Shown: piece by piece, positions 1 through 8,243 of the stretch
Layout: each line of letters starts with the position of its first letter
Numbering within the stretch: position 1 is the first letter of the stretch
Translations under genes and position numbers: made by a program
NCBI GenBank assembly: GCA_902826255.1
Contig: CADEEC010000015.1
Coordinates: forward strand, 1 to 35,988
From: an uncultured Hyphomicrobiales bacterium
GTDB lineage: Bacteria; Pseudomonadota; Alphaproteobacteria; Rhizobiales; Hyphomicrobiaceae
Direction: 5' to 3'
Length of the DNA stretch: 35,988 nucleotides
Notes under the pieces: model-generated
The model's database searches: none
What the model saw: the letters and a program-made list of their open reading frames with translations, nothing else
Told to the model about the DNA's origin: nothing

Positions 1-30
1 CATACCTGTTGGGGTCAGGACGCTCGCCAT
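1..30 (-). CDS. Partial CDS, probable DppC-type ABC permease (first 10 codons only)
   Basis: An ATG lies one base beyond the TGA of the DppB-type permease, and the frame stays open to the window edge (MASVLTPTGM). In peptide/nickel-type ABC operons the gene after DppB is usually the second permease, DppC, and the near-contact spacing implies translational coupling. Ten codons carry no recognisable domain, so the identity rests only on gene order. Confidence 0.4.
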   Translation of the reverse strand, partial: MASVLTPTGM

Positions 31-31
31 C

Positions 32-949
32 TCAAGCCACTCTCAGCCGCGGATCGAGGAAGGCATTGAGCAGGTCCGCCAGCAGCGTCAGCAGCACATA
101 GATGACGGACAGAACCAGCACGATGGCCTGCATGGTCGGCAGATCCTTGCGCTGGATCGACTCCCAAGCGAGATAGCCAAGCCCGTTGATCTGGAAGATC
201 GTCTCGATGACGATCGAGCCGCCCAGCATGAACCCGAACTGCACGGCCGCCAGCGAAACGACCGGAATGATAGCGTTGCGCAGGGCGTGCTTGAACAGCA
301 CGGTCGGCGGCCGCAGTCCCTTTGCCCGCGCGGTGCGGATATAATCGGCCGAAAGCACCTCCAGGACGCCGGCGCGCGTGAGCCGCATCACAGCCGGCGT
401 GACGTAGTAGCCTAGCGCGATTGCCGGCATGACGAAATTCTGCCAACTGTCGGAGCCGGTGATCGGCAGCAACCGCCAATACACGCCGAGCCAGAGCACC
501 AGCGTCAGTGCGAACCAGAACGACGGCATGGCCTGGCCGACAACGGCGAGCGTCAGCGCAAAGCGGTCAAAGATCGAGTTGGGGCGCACGGCCGCCAGCA
601 CGCCGAGCGGGATGGCGAGAATAAGCGCGAACGCGATCGCCGCCGCTCCCAGAGCCATCGTCGTCGGCAAGCGGGAGAAGATAATCTCCGAAACCGGCTG
701 GCGCATGTGATAGGAGCGACCAAAGTCGCCCTGCAGCGCGCCGAGCAGCCAGTCGTAGTATTGGACGCTAATAGGCCTGTCGAAACCGTAAAACTTGCGG
801 ATGGCCTCGATGTCCTGCGCGCGGGCGCCTTCGCCGGCGATGGCGATCGCCGGGTCGCCCGAAACGTAGATCATCGAGAAGGTGATGAGCGACACGGTGA
901 GCGCGACCAGCAAGGCCACGCCCAACCGCCTCAAGGCAAAGGCGAGCAT
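32..949 (-). CDS. ABC transporter permease, DppB/OppB type
   Basis: This 305-residue inner-membrane permease belongs to the peptide/nickel/opine importer family (BPD_transp_1). The N-terminal helix (about residues 8-28) is followed by the periplasmic segment usual for DppB proteins and then by five more hydrophobic segments. The cytoplasmic EAA loop that docks the ATPase is visible around residues 200-225 (DYIRTARAKGL, followed by HALRNAIIPV). Length is normal for DppB. It lies 29 bases downstream of the cognate binding-protein gene and one base before the next gene, so it is part of an operon. The family imports di- and oligopeptides but also many opines, sugars and small amides; the substrate is not determined here. 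Confidence 0.93.
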   Translation of the reverse strand: MLAFALRRLGVALLVALTVSLITFSMIYVSGDPAIAIAGEGARAQDIEAIRKFYGFDRPISVQYYDWLLGALQGDFGRSYHMRQPVSEIIFSRLPTTMALGAAAIAFALILAIPLGVLAAVRPNSIFDRFALTLAVVGQAMPSFWFALTLVLWLGVYWRLLPITGSDSWQNFVMPAIALGYYVTPAVMRLTRAGVLEVLSADYIRTARAKGLRPPTVLFKHALRNAIIPVVSLAAVQFGFMLGGSIVIETIFQINGLGYLAWESIQRKDLPTMQAIVLVLSVIYVLLTLLADLLNAFLDPRLRVA

Positions 950-978
950 CTGCAGCGCCCTTCGGGTTCAACCCGCTA

Positions 979-2514
979 CTACTTCCACTTCGCTGCGTAG
1001 AACTGCGGAATCTCGTCCGAGGTCGGCACAAAGTCGAGATCGCGCGAGAACGCGTAGTACTTTGCGTAGGTGAACAGCGGCACCCAGAAGCACTCGGCCG
1101 CGATGTGCTCCAGCACCTTCTGCCAGGCTGCACGCCGCTGCTCAGGGTCGGTCAGGGCATCGGCAGCCTCGATCAACTCCTTTGTCTTCGGGTCCTTGGT
1201 GATGTCGTCTGGGCCGTGCAGGAAGAAGTGCGCCGTCATGGCCGACACATCGGGAATGGAATTGGAGCCCCACGTGCCGTGCGCCACCGGAGTGCGGCCC
1301 TTGCGGACCGCCTCCAGGAACGCGGTGTACTGCTGATATGTGAGCTTCGGCCGAATGCCGACCTTGGACAGGTCGCCGATTACCGCCTCGGTGAACTCCC
1401 GGTCGCGATAGGCGAACAGGTCGAACTCGAAGCCGTCGGGGAAGCCCGCCTCCTTCAGGAGCGCTTTGGCCTTCGCCGGGTCATAGGGATACTTGGTGAC
1501 ATTGTCCGAGCAGCCGAACTGGTCGGCATGGCAGGGCGAGTGCGAGACCACAGAAGCCGGCCCCACGAGGTTCTTCGTCAGCGACTCGCGGTTGATGGCA
1601 TGGGCAACGGCCTGGCGGATCTTCTTATCCATGAAGAATTTCTGGCCCGAGCTGCCCAGCACATCGAACTGCAGGTAGGACACACGCAGCGTCTTGGCGT
1701 TCTCCACGACCAGCGCAGGATTGGCCTGCAAACGCTCGGCCTGATCCTTGGGCACGTCCCAGATCCAATCTATCGCACCCGTCATCAACTCGGCCGCGCG
1801 GGTGTTGGCATCCTTGATGGTGCGGAACATCACCTTCGAGATCGCCGGCGTGCCTTTGAAGCCGCCTTTGAAGTAATCGTTGTTCCTCTCCATCAGAATG
1901 TGCTGGCCGGGCTTGACCTCCGTGATCTTGTAGGGCCCTGAGCCGTTGGGGGGCACCGCGCCGAAATCCTTCTTGCCGTCTGGGCGCGTCGGTGCGTTGT
2001 CGTAGTGCCCCTTCTGCAGAATGAAGCCAAGGCCCGCGAGATAGGCCAACGCCGGCGGGAATGGATTGTGCAAGTGGACGCGCACCTTGTACTGGTCGAG
2101 CTTCTCCGCGCTCTTGATCCAGGCCAGCAGCGCGAAGTTCGAGATCGCGTTCTCCTTGTTGGAAACGAAATTCAACGTGTAGACCACATCGTCCGCATCG
2201 AGCGGCTTGCCGGAATGGAACTTGATGTCCTTGCGCAGCTCCATCTCCAGCGTCTTGGTGTCGACCCAGTTCCATTTGGTGGCGATGAGAGGTTTGATCT
2301 CGCTGGTCTTGGGATCGATGATGACGAGCGTGTCCCACGCTTGATGCCCGATAACCACCAGCTCGCGGGTGTTGAGGTAGAAAGGATCGGCGATCGGATT
2401 GTCGCGATCGGTCGCCCAGACCAGGGTATCGGTCTTCTTTCCGGCCGTGGCTTGGTTCGGCACAACCGCCAAACCGACGAGGGCGGCAGCAAGCGCTGCA
2501 AACAAACGCATCAT
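979..2514 (-). CDS. ABC transporter substrate-binding protein, family 5 (DppA/OppA-like)
   Basis: This 511-residue periplasmic binding protein (SBP_bac_5) delivers solute to the DppBC-type permeases encoded downstream. The start has two ATGs in tandem (2514 and 2511), followed by a Sec signal peptide with likely cleavage after ATA near residue 24. Family hallmarks are visible: a region near residue 90-110 with KFHSGKPLDADDVVYTL, and a central GSGPYKITE segment. Length is typical. It is separated from the upstream fusion gene by 155 bases, the largest gap in the leftward cluster, so it may have its own promoter. Family members bind peptides, opines, glutathione or heme; nothing in the sequence fixes the ligand. 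Confidence 0.93.
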   Translation of the reverse strand: MMRLFAALAAALVGLAVVPNQATAGKKTDTLVWATDRDNPIADPFYLNTRELVVIGHQAWDTLVIIDPKTSEIKPLIATKWNWVDTKTLEMELRKDIKFHSGKPLDADDVVYTLNFVSNKENAISNFALLAWIKSAEKLDQYKVRVHLHNPFPPALAYLAGLGFILQKGHYDNAPTRPDGKKDFGAVPPNGSGPYKITEVKPGQHILMERNNDYFKGGFKGTPAISKVMFRTIKDANTRAAELMTGAIDWIWDVPKDQAERLQANPALVVENAKTLRVSYLQFDVLGSSGQKFFMDKKIRQAVAHAINRESLTKNLVGPASVVSHSPCHADQFGCSDNVTKYPYDPAKAKALLKEAGFPDGFEFDLFAYRDREFTEAVIGDLSKVGIRPKLTYQQYTAFLEAVRKGRTPVAHGTWGSNSIPDVSAMTAHFFLHGPDDITKDPKTKELIEAADALTDPEQRRAAWQKVLEHIAAECFWVPLFTYAKYYAFSRDLDFVPTSDEIPQFYAAKWK

Positions 2515-2669
2515 CGTTACGGATCCCCAACTCTCATTAGAAGGAAGAATGGCAGGACGATCTTAGCTTTTCGGACCGTTTGCAAGGCCCAGCTGCGTCC
2601 TAGAGCTGGCTATAGCAGACAAATAGCGAAGTTCGGGCCTGCGACGGCGCATGAACCGCCGCGTACGGG
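2515..2669 (-). promoter_or_regulatory. 155-base gap before the Dpp-type operon, with a small hairpin
   Basis: This is the longest non-coding gap inside the leftward cluster. It contains an inverted repeat CCAGCT (2589-2594) / AGCTGG (2604-2609) with a 9-base loop. No T-run follows on the minus strand, so it is a weak terminator candidate at best. A separate promoter for the binding-protein and permease genes is plausible, but no convincing -35/-10 pair was seen. Confidence 0.3.
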
Positions 2670-4313
2670 CTATCCCAGCGCCGCGATCACGTCGTCCGCC
2701 TTGGTCACTGCGGACACGTTCTGAAGCGCGTAGTTGATCGATGCATTGTGCCAATCCGCGTTCATGGTCGAACAGCAGTCCTCGGGCACGATCATGATGT
2801 AACCTTTGTCGGCCCCGGTTCGCGCGGTGTGCTCGATCGACATGTTCGTCCACGCGCCCGTGACGATGACGATGTCGCGGCGACCGGCTTTGAGCACGGT
2901 CTCCAGCCGCGACCCTTCCCAGGCGCTCATGCGCATTTTCTCCACGACATGGTCGCCGGGTTTTGCCTCGAGCCCCGCGACCGGAGCCGCACCCCACGAG
3001 CCACGGACCATCGCCTTGGATTCCACCAACCCCTCGAACAAAGGCGCGTTGAGTGTGACGCCGGGCGCGCCAGGCTCGACAATGAACCACACGTGGATGA
3101 CCATCACGCCGCGGCGGCGGGCTACCTGGGCAAGCCGCATGGCATTCGGGATGGCATTCTGCTGCTTGCAGTGCACAGGCGAGCCCGACGAAGCAAACGC
3201 GCCGCCGTCCATGACCACGTCGTTCTGCATGTCCTGGATGATGAGCGCGCAGCGGTTGGGATCCAGACGCTCTAGCGTCTTGAGCAGCGGTGCAGCCTGC
3301 GGCGGCGGCGAGGAGGCCCGTGGGGCCGGAGCGGACACAGCCGGCGGTACGTAGGGCGCATCGAATCCGGCTGCGCGGCCGGTGCTGCTACCGCTCCCGT
3401 TGCGAGCCCGCATGTAGGGCTCCAGCCGCGGGCCGACCTTGGTCTTGACAGCATAGACGGAGTGCGTGGCGCACATGTAGAGCGTCTGGAAGTCGGGACC
3501 GCCCCAGGCGAGGTTCGCAACCAGCTCCGGCACGCGCACCTTGCCGATCAATTCGCCCGAAGGCGCGTAGACCCACACGCCGCCGGGCGCCGTAACCCAG
3601 ACGTTGCCGCGTGCATCGCACTTCATGCCGTCGGGGAGGCCGGGCTCGCGCTCAGAGACGATGCCGCTCGCGAACACGCGGCCGTTCAGCAGCGAGCCGT
3701 AGGTGGACACGTCGAACACGCGGATCAGCGCCTGCACGGTGTCGTTGACGTAGAGACGATGCTCGTCGGGCGAAAAGCACAAGCCGTTGGGCTGATCGAA
3801 CATGTGGCGATCCACCTCCAGCGATGGTTCGCCACCACCGGGAGGAATGCGATACACGCCCTGGAACCCGAGTTGCCGCGGCCGCTCGACGCCGTAGACC
3901 GGCATGCGGCCGTACCAAGGATCGGAAAAATAGATCGAGCCGTCCGACTTCACGACCACGTCGTTCGGGCTGTTGAGCTCGTGGCCGTCGAAGTGAGATG
4001 CGATGACCTCGCGCTGCCCATCAGGACGCTCGCGCACGAGACTCGACGTGGCATGCTCGCAAACGATCAGGTTTAGGTCCTTGTCGTAGGTCATGCCGTT
4101 GCATTTGTTCGACGGCCGCTTGACCTCGCGCACACCACCACGCTGGTCCCAGCGCCGCCGCACGTCGGCCGGCATGTCGGAGAACAGGAGGTAATGATCG
4201 ACCGGGTGCCAGATGGGACCCTCGGTGAACGTGAAGCCGGTGCCGACCTGGCTCACGGCCGCCCAGGTGTCGATCAGCTCCTCGAACTCGCGCTTGACGA
4301 CGACGTGTGACAT
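2670..4313 (-). CDS. Fusion protein: SMP-30/gluconolactonase domain plus isochorismatase-like hydrolase domain
   Basis: This 547-residue protein joins two enzymes. Residues 1-300 form an SMP-30/gluconolactonase beta-propeller. Its usual metal and substrate residues are recognisable: E31 (FTEGPIW), N117 (NSPNDV), N176 (QPNG) and D228 (LPDGM). A Ser/Pro/Ala-rich linker (about 305-345) leads to an isochorismatase-family domain (about 350-547). In that domain the catalytic Asp (D361, in IIQDMQND) and Lys (K459, in VVEKMRMSAW) are present, but the usual nucleophilic Cys position reads Ser (S492, TGAWTNMSIE). SMP-30 proteins hydrolyse sugar and other lactones; isochorismatase-like proteins hydrolyse amides, ureides or vinyl ethers. 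It starts 9 bases after the lactonase-like gene, so it is probably cotranscribed. The Cys-to-Ser change makes the second activity uncertain. Confidence 0.88.
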   Translation of the reverse strand: MSHVVVKREFEELIDTWAAVSQVGTGFTFTEGPIWHPVDHYLLFSDMPADVRRRWDQRGGVREVKRPSNKCNGMTYDKDLNLIVCEHATSSLVRERPDGQREVIASHFDGHELNSPNDVVVKSDGSIYFSDPWYGRMPVYGVERPRQLGFQGVYRIPPGGGEPSLEVDRHMFDQPNGLCFSPDEHRLYVNDTVQALIRVFDVSTYGSLLNGRVFASGIVSEREPGLPDGMKCDARGNVWVTAPGGVWVYAPSGELIGKVRVPELVANLAWGGPDFQTLYMCATHSVYAVKTKVGPRLEPYMRARNGSGSSTGRAAGFDAPYVPPAVSAPAPRASSPPPQAAPLLKTLERLDPNRCALIIQDMQNDVVMDGGAFASSGSPVHCKQQNAIPNAMRLAQVARRRGVMVIHVWFIVEPGAPGVTLNAPLFEGLVESKAMVRGSWGAAPVAGLEAKPGDHVVEKMRMSAWEGSRLETVLKAGRRDIVIVTGAWTNMSIEHTARTGADKGYIMIVPEDCCSTMNADWHNASINYALQNVSAVTKADDVIAALG

Positions 4314-4322
4314 GGCGCGCCT

Positions 4323-5171
4323 TTAGGCCGGGAACCAGTTGCGGGGGCTTGTCGACTGCGTGACGGGACCGGGCACGACGTCGTGCAGGCGGCCCACCAC
4401 CTGGCCGCCCTCGATCTTGGCGGGGCGATCGTGCACGGGCAGCAGGTACTTGGCGTTGCTCAGCAGTTTCTTAATCTGTGCCTTCTCCTCCCGCTTGCTC
4501 ACGCCGTGGTTGCCGGTCGTGCGCGGCTCCATCCAGCTGATCTCGTGGAAGGGCTGGATGATCTGGTCGTGGAAGTCGTAGATCACGTCGCCGCAGATGG
4601 TGGCGATGCCGTCCGCTGTGTGGACGTGCACATTCATGGAGCCTTCGGTGTGGGCACCCGCGGCCTCGCAGTAGACGCCGGGGCAGATCTCAGTGGGGCC
4701 GGAAATTTCCAGATCCAGAAAGCGCAGGGCGTTCTTGGTGTGCAGGCGATCGACCAGATGCTTGATGTCTGGCAGCGGATACTGCGGATGCATCAGACCG
4801 GAGACCGAGTATTCCATTTCGCGACGGTTCAGCACCACCGTCGTATTCATCGGGAACAGGTCGTCCTTGCCGGCGTGGTCGATGTGCAGGTGCGTGTGCA
4901 TGACGTAGCGCACGTCACCCATGCGCACGCCGTATTTGCCGAGCTGGTTCTCAATCATGTTCTCGTGGAACTGCAGCCCGCGCATGCCGAGCGTTTCCAT
5001 GATCTGGTTGGAACGATAACCGGTATCGACCACGATCGGCCACGGCCCGCCGAGGATGAGGAAGCCTAGCGTCGGCACCCGTCGGGTGCGGCCGCAGTCG
5101 CGGCCGAGCACGAGGAAGCTGCTTTCCAGCTCGATATCGCCGTAGTCGAGGATCTTGATTTCGAGGGCCAT
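4323..5171 (-). CDS. Metallo-beta-lactamase-fold hydrolase, N-acyl-homoserine-lactonase-like family
   Basis: This 282-residue cytoplasmic hydrolase has no signal peptide. The zinc-binding HxHxDH motif is at residues 94-99 (HLHIDH). Further expected metal ligands follow: a His in GAHTEGS, an Asp in ICGDVIYD, and a late His in LPVHDRPA. The arrangement resembles AttM/AiiA-type lactonases, which open lactone rings. The start is supported by a GGAAGGA ribosome-binding site just upstream. It lies between the CoxE-like gene and the SMP-30 fusion, so two lactonase-type enzymes are adjacent. Quorum-quenching activity is possible, but the catabolic context makes a pathway lactone a more likely substrate. 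Confidence 0.85.
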   Translation of the reverse strand: MALEIKILDYGDIELESSFLVLGRDCGRTRRVPTLGFLILGGPWPIVVDTGYRSNQIMETLGMRGLQFHENMIENQLGKYGVRMGDVRYVMHTHLHIDHAGKDDLFPMNTTVVLNRREMEYSVSGLMHPQYPLPDIKHLVDRLHTKNALRFLDLEISGPTEICPGVYCEAAGAHTEGSMNVHVHTADGIATICGDVIYDFHDQIIQPFHEISWMEPRTTGNHGVSKREEKAQIKKLLSNAKYLLPVHDRPAKIEGGQVVGRLHDVVPGPVTQSTSPRNWFPA

Positions 5172-5206
5172 GGTCGTCCTTCCCTAGACAAGCACTGTTG
5201 TTGGTT

Positions 5207-6325
5207 TCATGCGGCCCTCTGCCGTGAGAGAGCCAGCACGTGTTCGCAAAGTCGTTGCGTCGAGCTGCCGTCAGCCAGCGCGTCGAGCATCGGCAGGATT
5301 GATTTGAGGGCGGCAGTCTCGGGCCGGTAAGCGGGATCGGCGGCGAGCGGGGTGATCCAGGAGAGATGCCAGGCGCGCGCCGCAAGGCGGCGGACAGCGT
5401 CGGTCATCGCCTTGGGATCGCCGCGCTCCAGGCCGTCGGAGAGAATGAGCACGACGGCGCCGCGTGCATAGCCGGCGAAGCGCGGGACGGCCAGGAAGGC
5501 TTGCAGGGCGTCGCCGATGCGCGTGCCGCCATCCCAGTCGGAGACGACGTCGGAGGCGGTGGCGAGCGCCTGCTCGCGATTCTTGAGCTTGAGGGCGTTG
5601 GTGACGCGTGTCAGCCGTGTACCGATGGTGAAGACCTCGATGCGCTCCGCGGCGCGAACCAGCGCATGGGCAAAGCGCAGGTGCGGCTCGGTGCGCGTCT
5701 TCATCGAGCCGGAGACATCTATGAGGAGGAGAATGTTGCGGCGGCGCTGCTTGCGCGCGAGCTGGGGAAGGCGGAAAATCTCGCCATCGTTGCGGATCGC
5801 TTCTTTCATAGCGCGGCGAAGATCGAGCCCACGGCCGTGCTTGGCAGCAACGCGGCGATAGCCGCGCCGCAGCGGCAGGCGCTCGGCCGCGGCGCGGCGG
5901 AAGCGGCGCAGCGTGTCGGTCTCGTCGATCTCGACGAAGCGGCGCACGGACAGTGCCTCGGCACCTGTCGCCGCCTGGCCGGCATCGTTGATGTCATCGG
6001 AACTCGGCGGCTCGAAGCCGCCGCGGTTGTCTTCCTGCACCGTGAAGTCTTCGGGATCGGGCTCGCCAATTTCCCGACCGATCTCAACCGCGCCGAGGAA
6101 ATGGGCGTCGAACAGCGCATTGAACTCGTCGTGGCGCTCAGGCGGCGGCGCGAAGGTCGCGTGCCCCGCGCGGCGGATGTGGTCAAGGTGCCGGGGGCCG
6201 AGCAGCGTGATGGCGGAGAGGAATGCGGTCGTCTGCTCCGGAGCGACGGCGAAGGCGTTGGCCCGCAGCAGGCTCGCGAACGCGACGAACGGTTGTGCGG
6301 CGAGCGGGAGCGGGGCGCCGGTCAT
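5207..6325 (-). CDS. VWA domain protein, CoxE-like
   Basis: This 372-residue protein has a C-terminal von Willebrand A domain. The MIDAS motif DVSGS is at residues 203-207, followed by GGTRIGDAL and ILSDG for the remaining metal contacts. The N-terminal half is the charged, helical region typical of CoxE. The ATG at 6325 overlaps the stop of the MoxR-type gene by four bases (ATGA), which supports this start over a longer upstream frame. In carbon monoxide dehydrogenase clusters, CoxD (MoxR ATPase) and CoxE cooperate in maturing the Mo/Cu active site. The same pair here most probably matures or remodels the adjacent molybdenum hydroxylase. Confidence 0.87.
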   Translation of the reverse strand: MTGAPLPLAAQPFVAFASLLRANAFAVAPEQTTAFLSAITLLGPRHLDHIRRAGHATFAPPPERHDEFNALFDAHFLGAVEIGREIGEPDPEDFTVQEDNRGGFEPPSSDDINDAGQAATGAEALSVRRFVEIDETDTLRRFRRAAAERLPLRRGYRRVAAKHGRGLDLRRAMKEAIRNDGEIFRLPQLARKQRRRNILLLIDVSGSMKTRTEPHLRFAHALVRAAERIEVFTIGTRLTRVTNALKLKNREQALATASDVVSDWDGGTRIGDALQAFLAVPRFAGYARGAVVLILSDGLERGDPKAMTDAVRRLAARAWHLSWITPLAADPAYRPETAALKSILPMLDALADGSSTQRLCEHVLALSRQRAA

Positions 6326-7203
6326 GCCGCCACTCCGGTGACGATGGCGTCGAGGCGCGGCGCGATCTGTGCAAGATCTTCCTCGTCCTTGATGACCGCG
6401 CCGATAGAGCGCTTGAACGCGTCGGGCCATGCGGCGCCTGTGCTCGCAAGCACAGTGGCGGCCTCCGCCCAGTCGACTGCCTCGGCGATGCCCGGCGGCT
6501 TGGTCAGCGGCTCGCGGCGCAACTGGCCGACGGCAGCGACCACCGCCCGCGCAGTCTCTTCCGCGACGCTCGAGGCGCGCAGCATGATGATCTGCGCCTC
6601 ACGTTCGGGCGCCGGGTAGGTGATGTAGTGATAGACGCAGCGGCGACGGAGCGCTTCGTGCAGCTCGCGCGTGCGGTTGGAGGTGAGGATCACCACAGGG
6701 CGCTCGCGGGCGGCGAGCGTGCCCCGCTCGGGGATCGAAATGGTGAAGTCCGACAGGAACTCCAGCAGCAGCGCTTCGAACTCGTGATCGGAGCGGTCGA
6801 TCTCGTCCAGCAGTAAGACGGCACTTTCCGGCGCGCGCAGAGCCTGCAGCATGGGACGTTCGATCAGGAACGCATCATGATAGATGTCGATCGGCTCCTC
6901 GCCCGCCTGCCGGATCGCCAGCATCTGGCGGGGATAGTTCCATTCGTAGAGCGCCGCGGCAGCGTCGATGCCCTCGTAGCACTGGAGTCGGATCAGGCGC
7001 CGGCCGAGGATGCCAGAGATCGCCTTGGCGGCTTCCGTCTTGCCAACACCAGGTGCGCCTTCAAGCAGCAGAGGTTTGCCGAGCGCAAGCGCCAGATAGG
7101 CCGCGGTAGCGAGCCCATCGTCGGCCAGATAGAAGGCGCTGCGTAACGCGCCGGCCAGCGCCTCCGGACTATCGATGCCAACGACTTTGGCGCGGATCGC
7201 CAT
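6322..7203 (-). CDS. MoxR-family AAA+ ATPase, CoxD-like
   Basis: This 293-residue AAA+ ATPase shows Walker A at residues 49-57 (GAPGVGKTE), Walker B at about 129-134 (VLLLDE) and a sensor-1 region with ILTSNRTREL. Length and domain plan match MoxR/CoxD chaperones, which pair with a VWA protein. It begins 3 bases after the C-terminal Mo-subunit gene and overlaps the CoxE-like gene by four bases, so the order after the hydroxylase is the D-E order of cox clusters. Its likely job is ATP-driven insertion or activation of the metal site of the hydroxylase encoded just upstream. Confidence 0.92.
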   Translation of the reverse strand: MAIRAKVVGIDSPEALAGALRSAFYLADDGLATAAYLALALGKPLLLEGAPGVGKTEAAKAISGILGRRLIRLQCYEGIDAAAALYEWNYPRQMLAIRQAGEEPIDIYHDAFLIERPMLQALRAPESAVLLLDEIDRSDHEFEALLLEFLSDFTISIPERGTLAARERPVVILTSNRTRELHEALRRRCVYHYITYPAPEREAQIIMLRASSVAEETARAVVAAVGQLRREPLTKPPGIAEAVDWAEAATVLASTGAAWPDAFKRSIGAVIKDEEDLAQIAPRLDAIVTGVAA

Positions 7204-7206
7204 GGT

Positions 7207-8241
7207 CTAGCGCCGGCCTCCCGGTGCACCTTGCGGCCGTGCGCCGCCTTGCGCCTTGATGGCACGCAGGACTTTCTCCGGCGTGATCGGCAAGGAGTCG
7301 ACGCGTACGCCGACGGCGTTGAAGATGGCGTTGGCTACGGCCGGCAGTACTGGATTGGCGCACATCTCGCCTGGGCCTTTGCCGCCGAACGGGCCATCGG
7401 GCGCCGGACGCTCCAGCACGGCGATGTCGTGCGGACAGATATCACCGGGGCCCGGCATGACATATTCGTTGAAGTCGCGCGGCCCATGGGCGGTGTCGGG
7501 ATAGTAGGGCTCCGGCGTCTCAAACAGCGCGTGGCTCATACCCATCCAGGCGCCGCCGACGAGCTGCTGCTCGACCATCTTCGGGTTGATCGCGCGGCCG
7601 AGTTCGTAGGCACTGGTCATTTTCAGCACGGTGACTTCGCCAGTCTCATCGTCGACTTCGAGATCGGCGACGAGGCAGGCGTGCGCGTAGCACGAGACGG
7701 GGCTCATCTCGCCCGTTTCCGGGTTCACCTCGGACAGCGGGATGAGGAAGATGCCGCGGCCGGCAATGGTCTTGCCCTGCCGGAACTGCGCGGCGACGGC
7801 GACATCCTTGACGGAGATCGCGCGCGAGGGTGCACCTTTGACATGGATGTTGCCGCGGCCATCGGTGTCCAGGTCGGCGGCGTTAACCTCCAGCTCCTCG
7901 GCGGCCGCTTCCATCATGACGCCGCGCGCTTCTTTCGCCGCCGCCGCCACCGCGTTCCCGACTCGATGCGTGCCGCGCGAGGCGAAGCTGCCCATGTCGT
8001 GCGGACCGGTGTCGGAATCGGCGGTGTCGACGTAGACGTCGGCGATCGGCACGCCCAGCGTCTCCGCCGCGATCTGACGCGTGACCTGCTTCATCCCCTG
8101 CCCGAGGTCGATGGCCGATAGCGTGACAGTGAACTTGCCCTCGGGATTGGAGTGCACCAGCGCCTGGCTCGGGTCGCCGCCAAGGTTCATGCCGATCGGA
8201 TAGTTGATGGCGGCCATGCCGCGTCCGCGATGTCTGGCCAT
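7207..8241 (-). CDS. Molybdenum hydroxylase large subunit, C-terminal half (second MoCo-binding domain)
   Basis: This 344-residue protein corresponds only to the C-terminal part of xanthine dehydrogenase-family Mo subunits. Visible family elements are GQGM (residues 47-50), a GSFASRGTHRVGNAV segment (about 84-98) and GKGPGEMCANP near 287-297; E292 sits where the catalytic Glu of xanthine dehydrogenase is expected. No N-terminal domain is present; that part is encoded by the preceding ORF. The ATG follows the stop of the N-terminal half after two bases and is in a different frame. A functional enzyme would require both halves to associate. A frameshift at the junction is the main alternative to a true split gene. 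Confidence 0.88.
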   Translation of the reverse strand: MARHRGRGMAAINYPIGMNLGGDPSQALVHSNPEGKFTVTLSAIDLGQGMKQVTRQIAAETLGVPIADVYVDTADSDTGPHDMGSFASRGTHRVGNAVAAAAKEARGVMMEAAAEELEVNAADLDTDGRGNIHVKGAPSRAISVKDVAVAAQFRQGKTIAGRGIFLIPLSEVNPETGEMSPVSCYAHACLVADLEVDDETGEVTVLKMTSAYELGRAINPKMVEQQLVGGAWMGMSHALFETPEPYYPDTAHGPRDFNEYVMPGPGDICPHDIAVLERPAPDGPFGGKGPGEMCANPVLPAVANAIFNAVGVRVDSLPITPEKVLRAIKAQGGARPQGAPGGRR

Positions 8242-8243
8242 GG

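Noticed and set aside
2589..2609. Intrinsic terminator after the SMP-30 fusion gene
   Set aside because: Only a 6-bp stem and no T-run on the minus strand.
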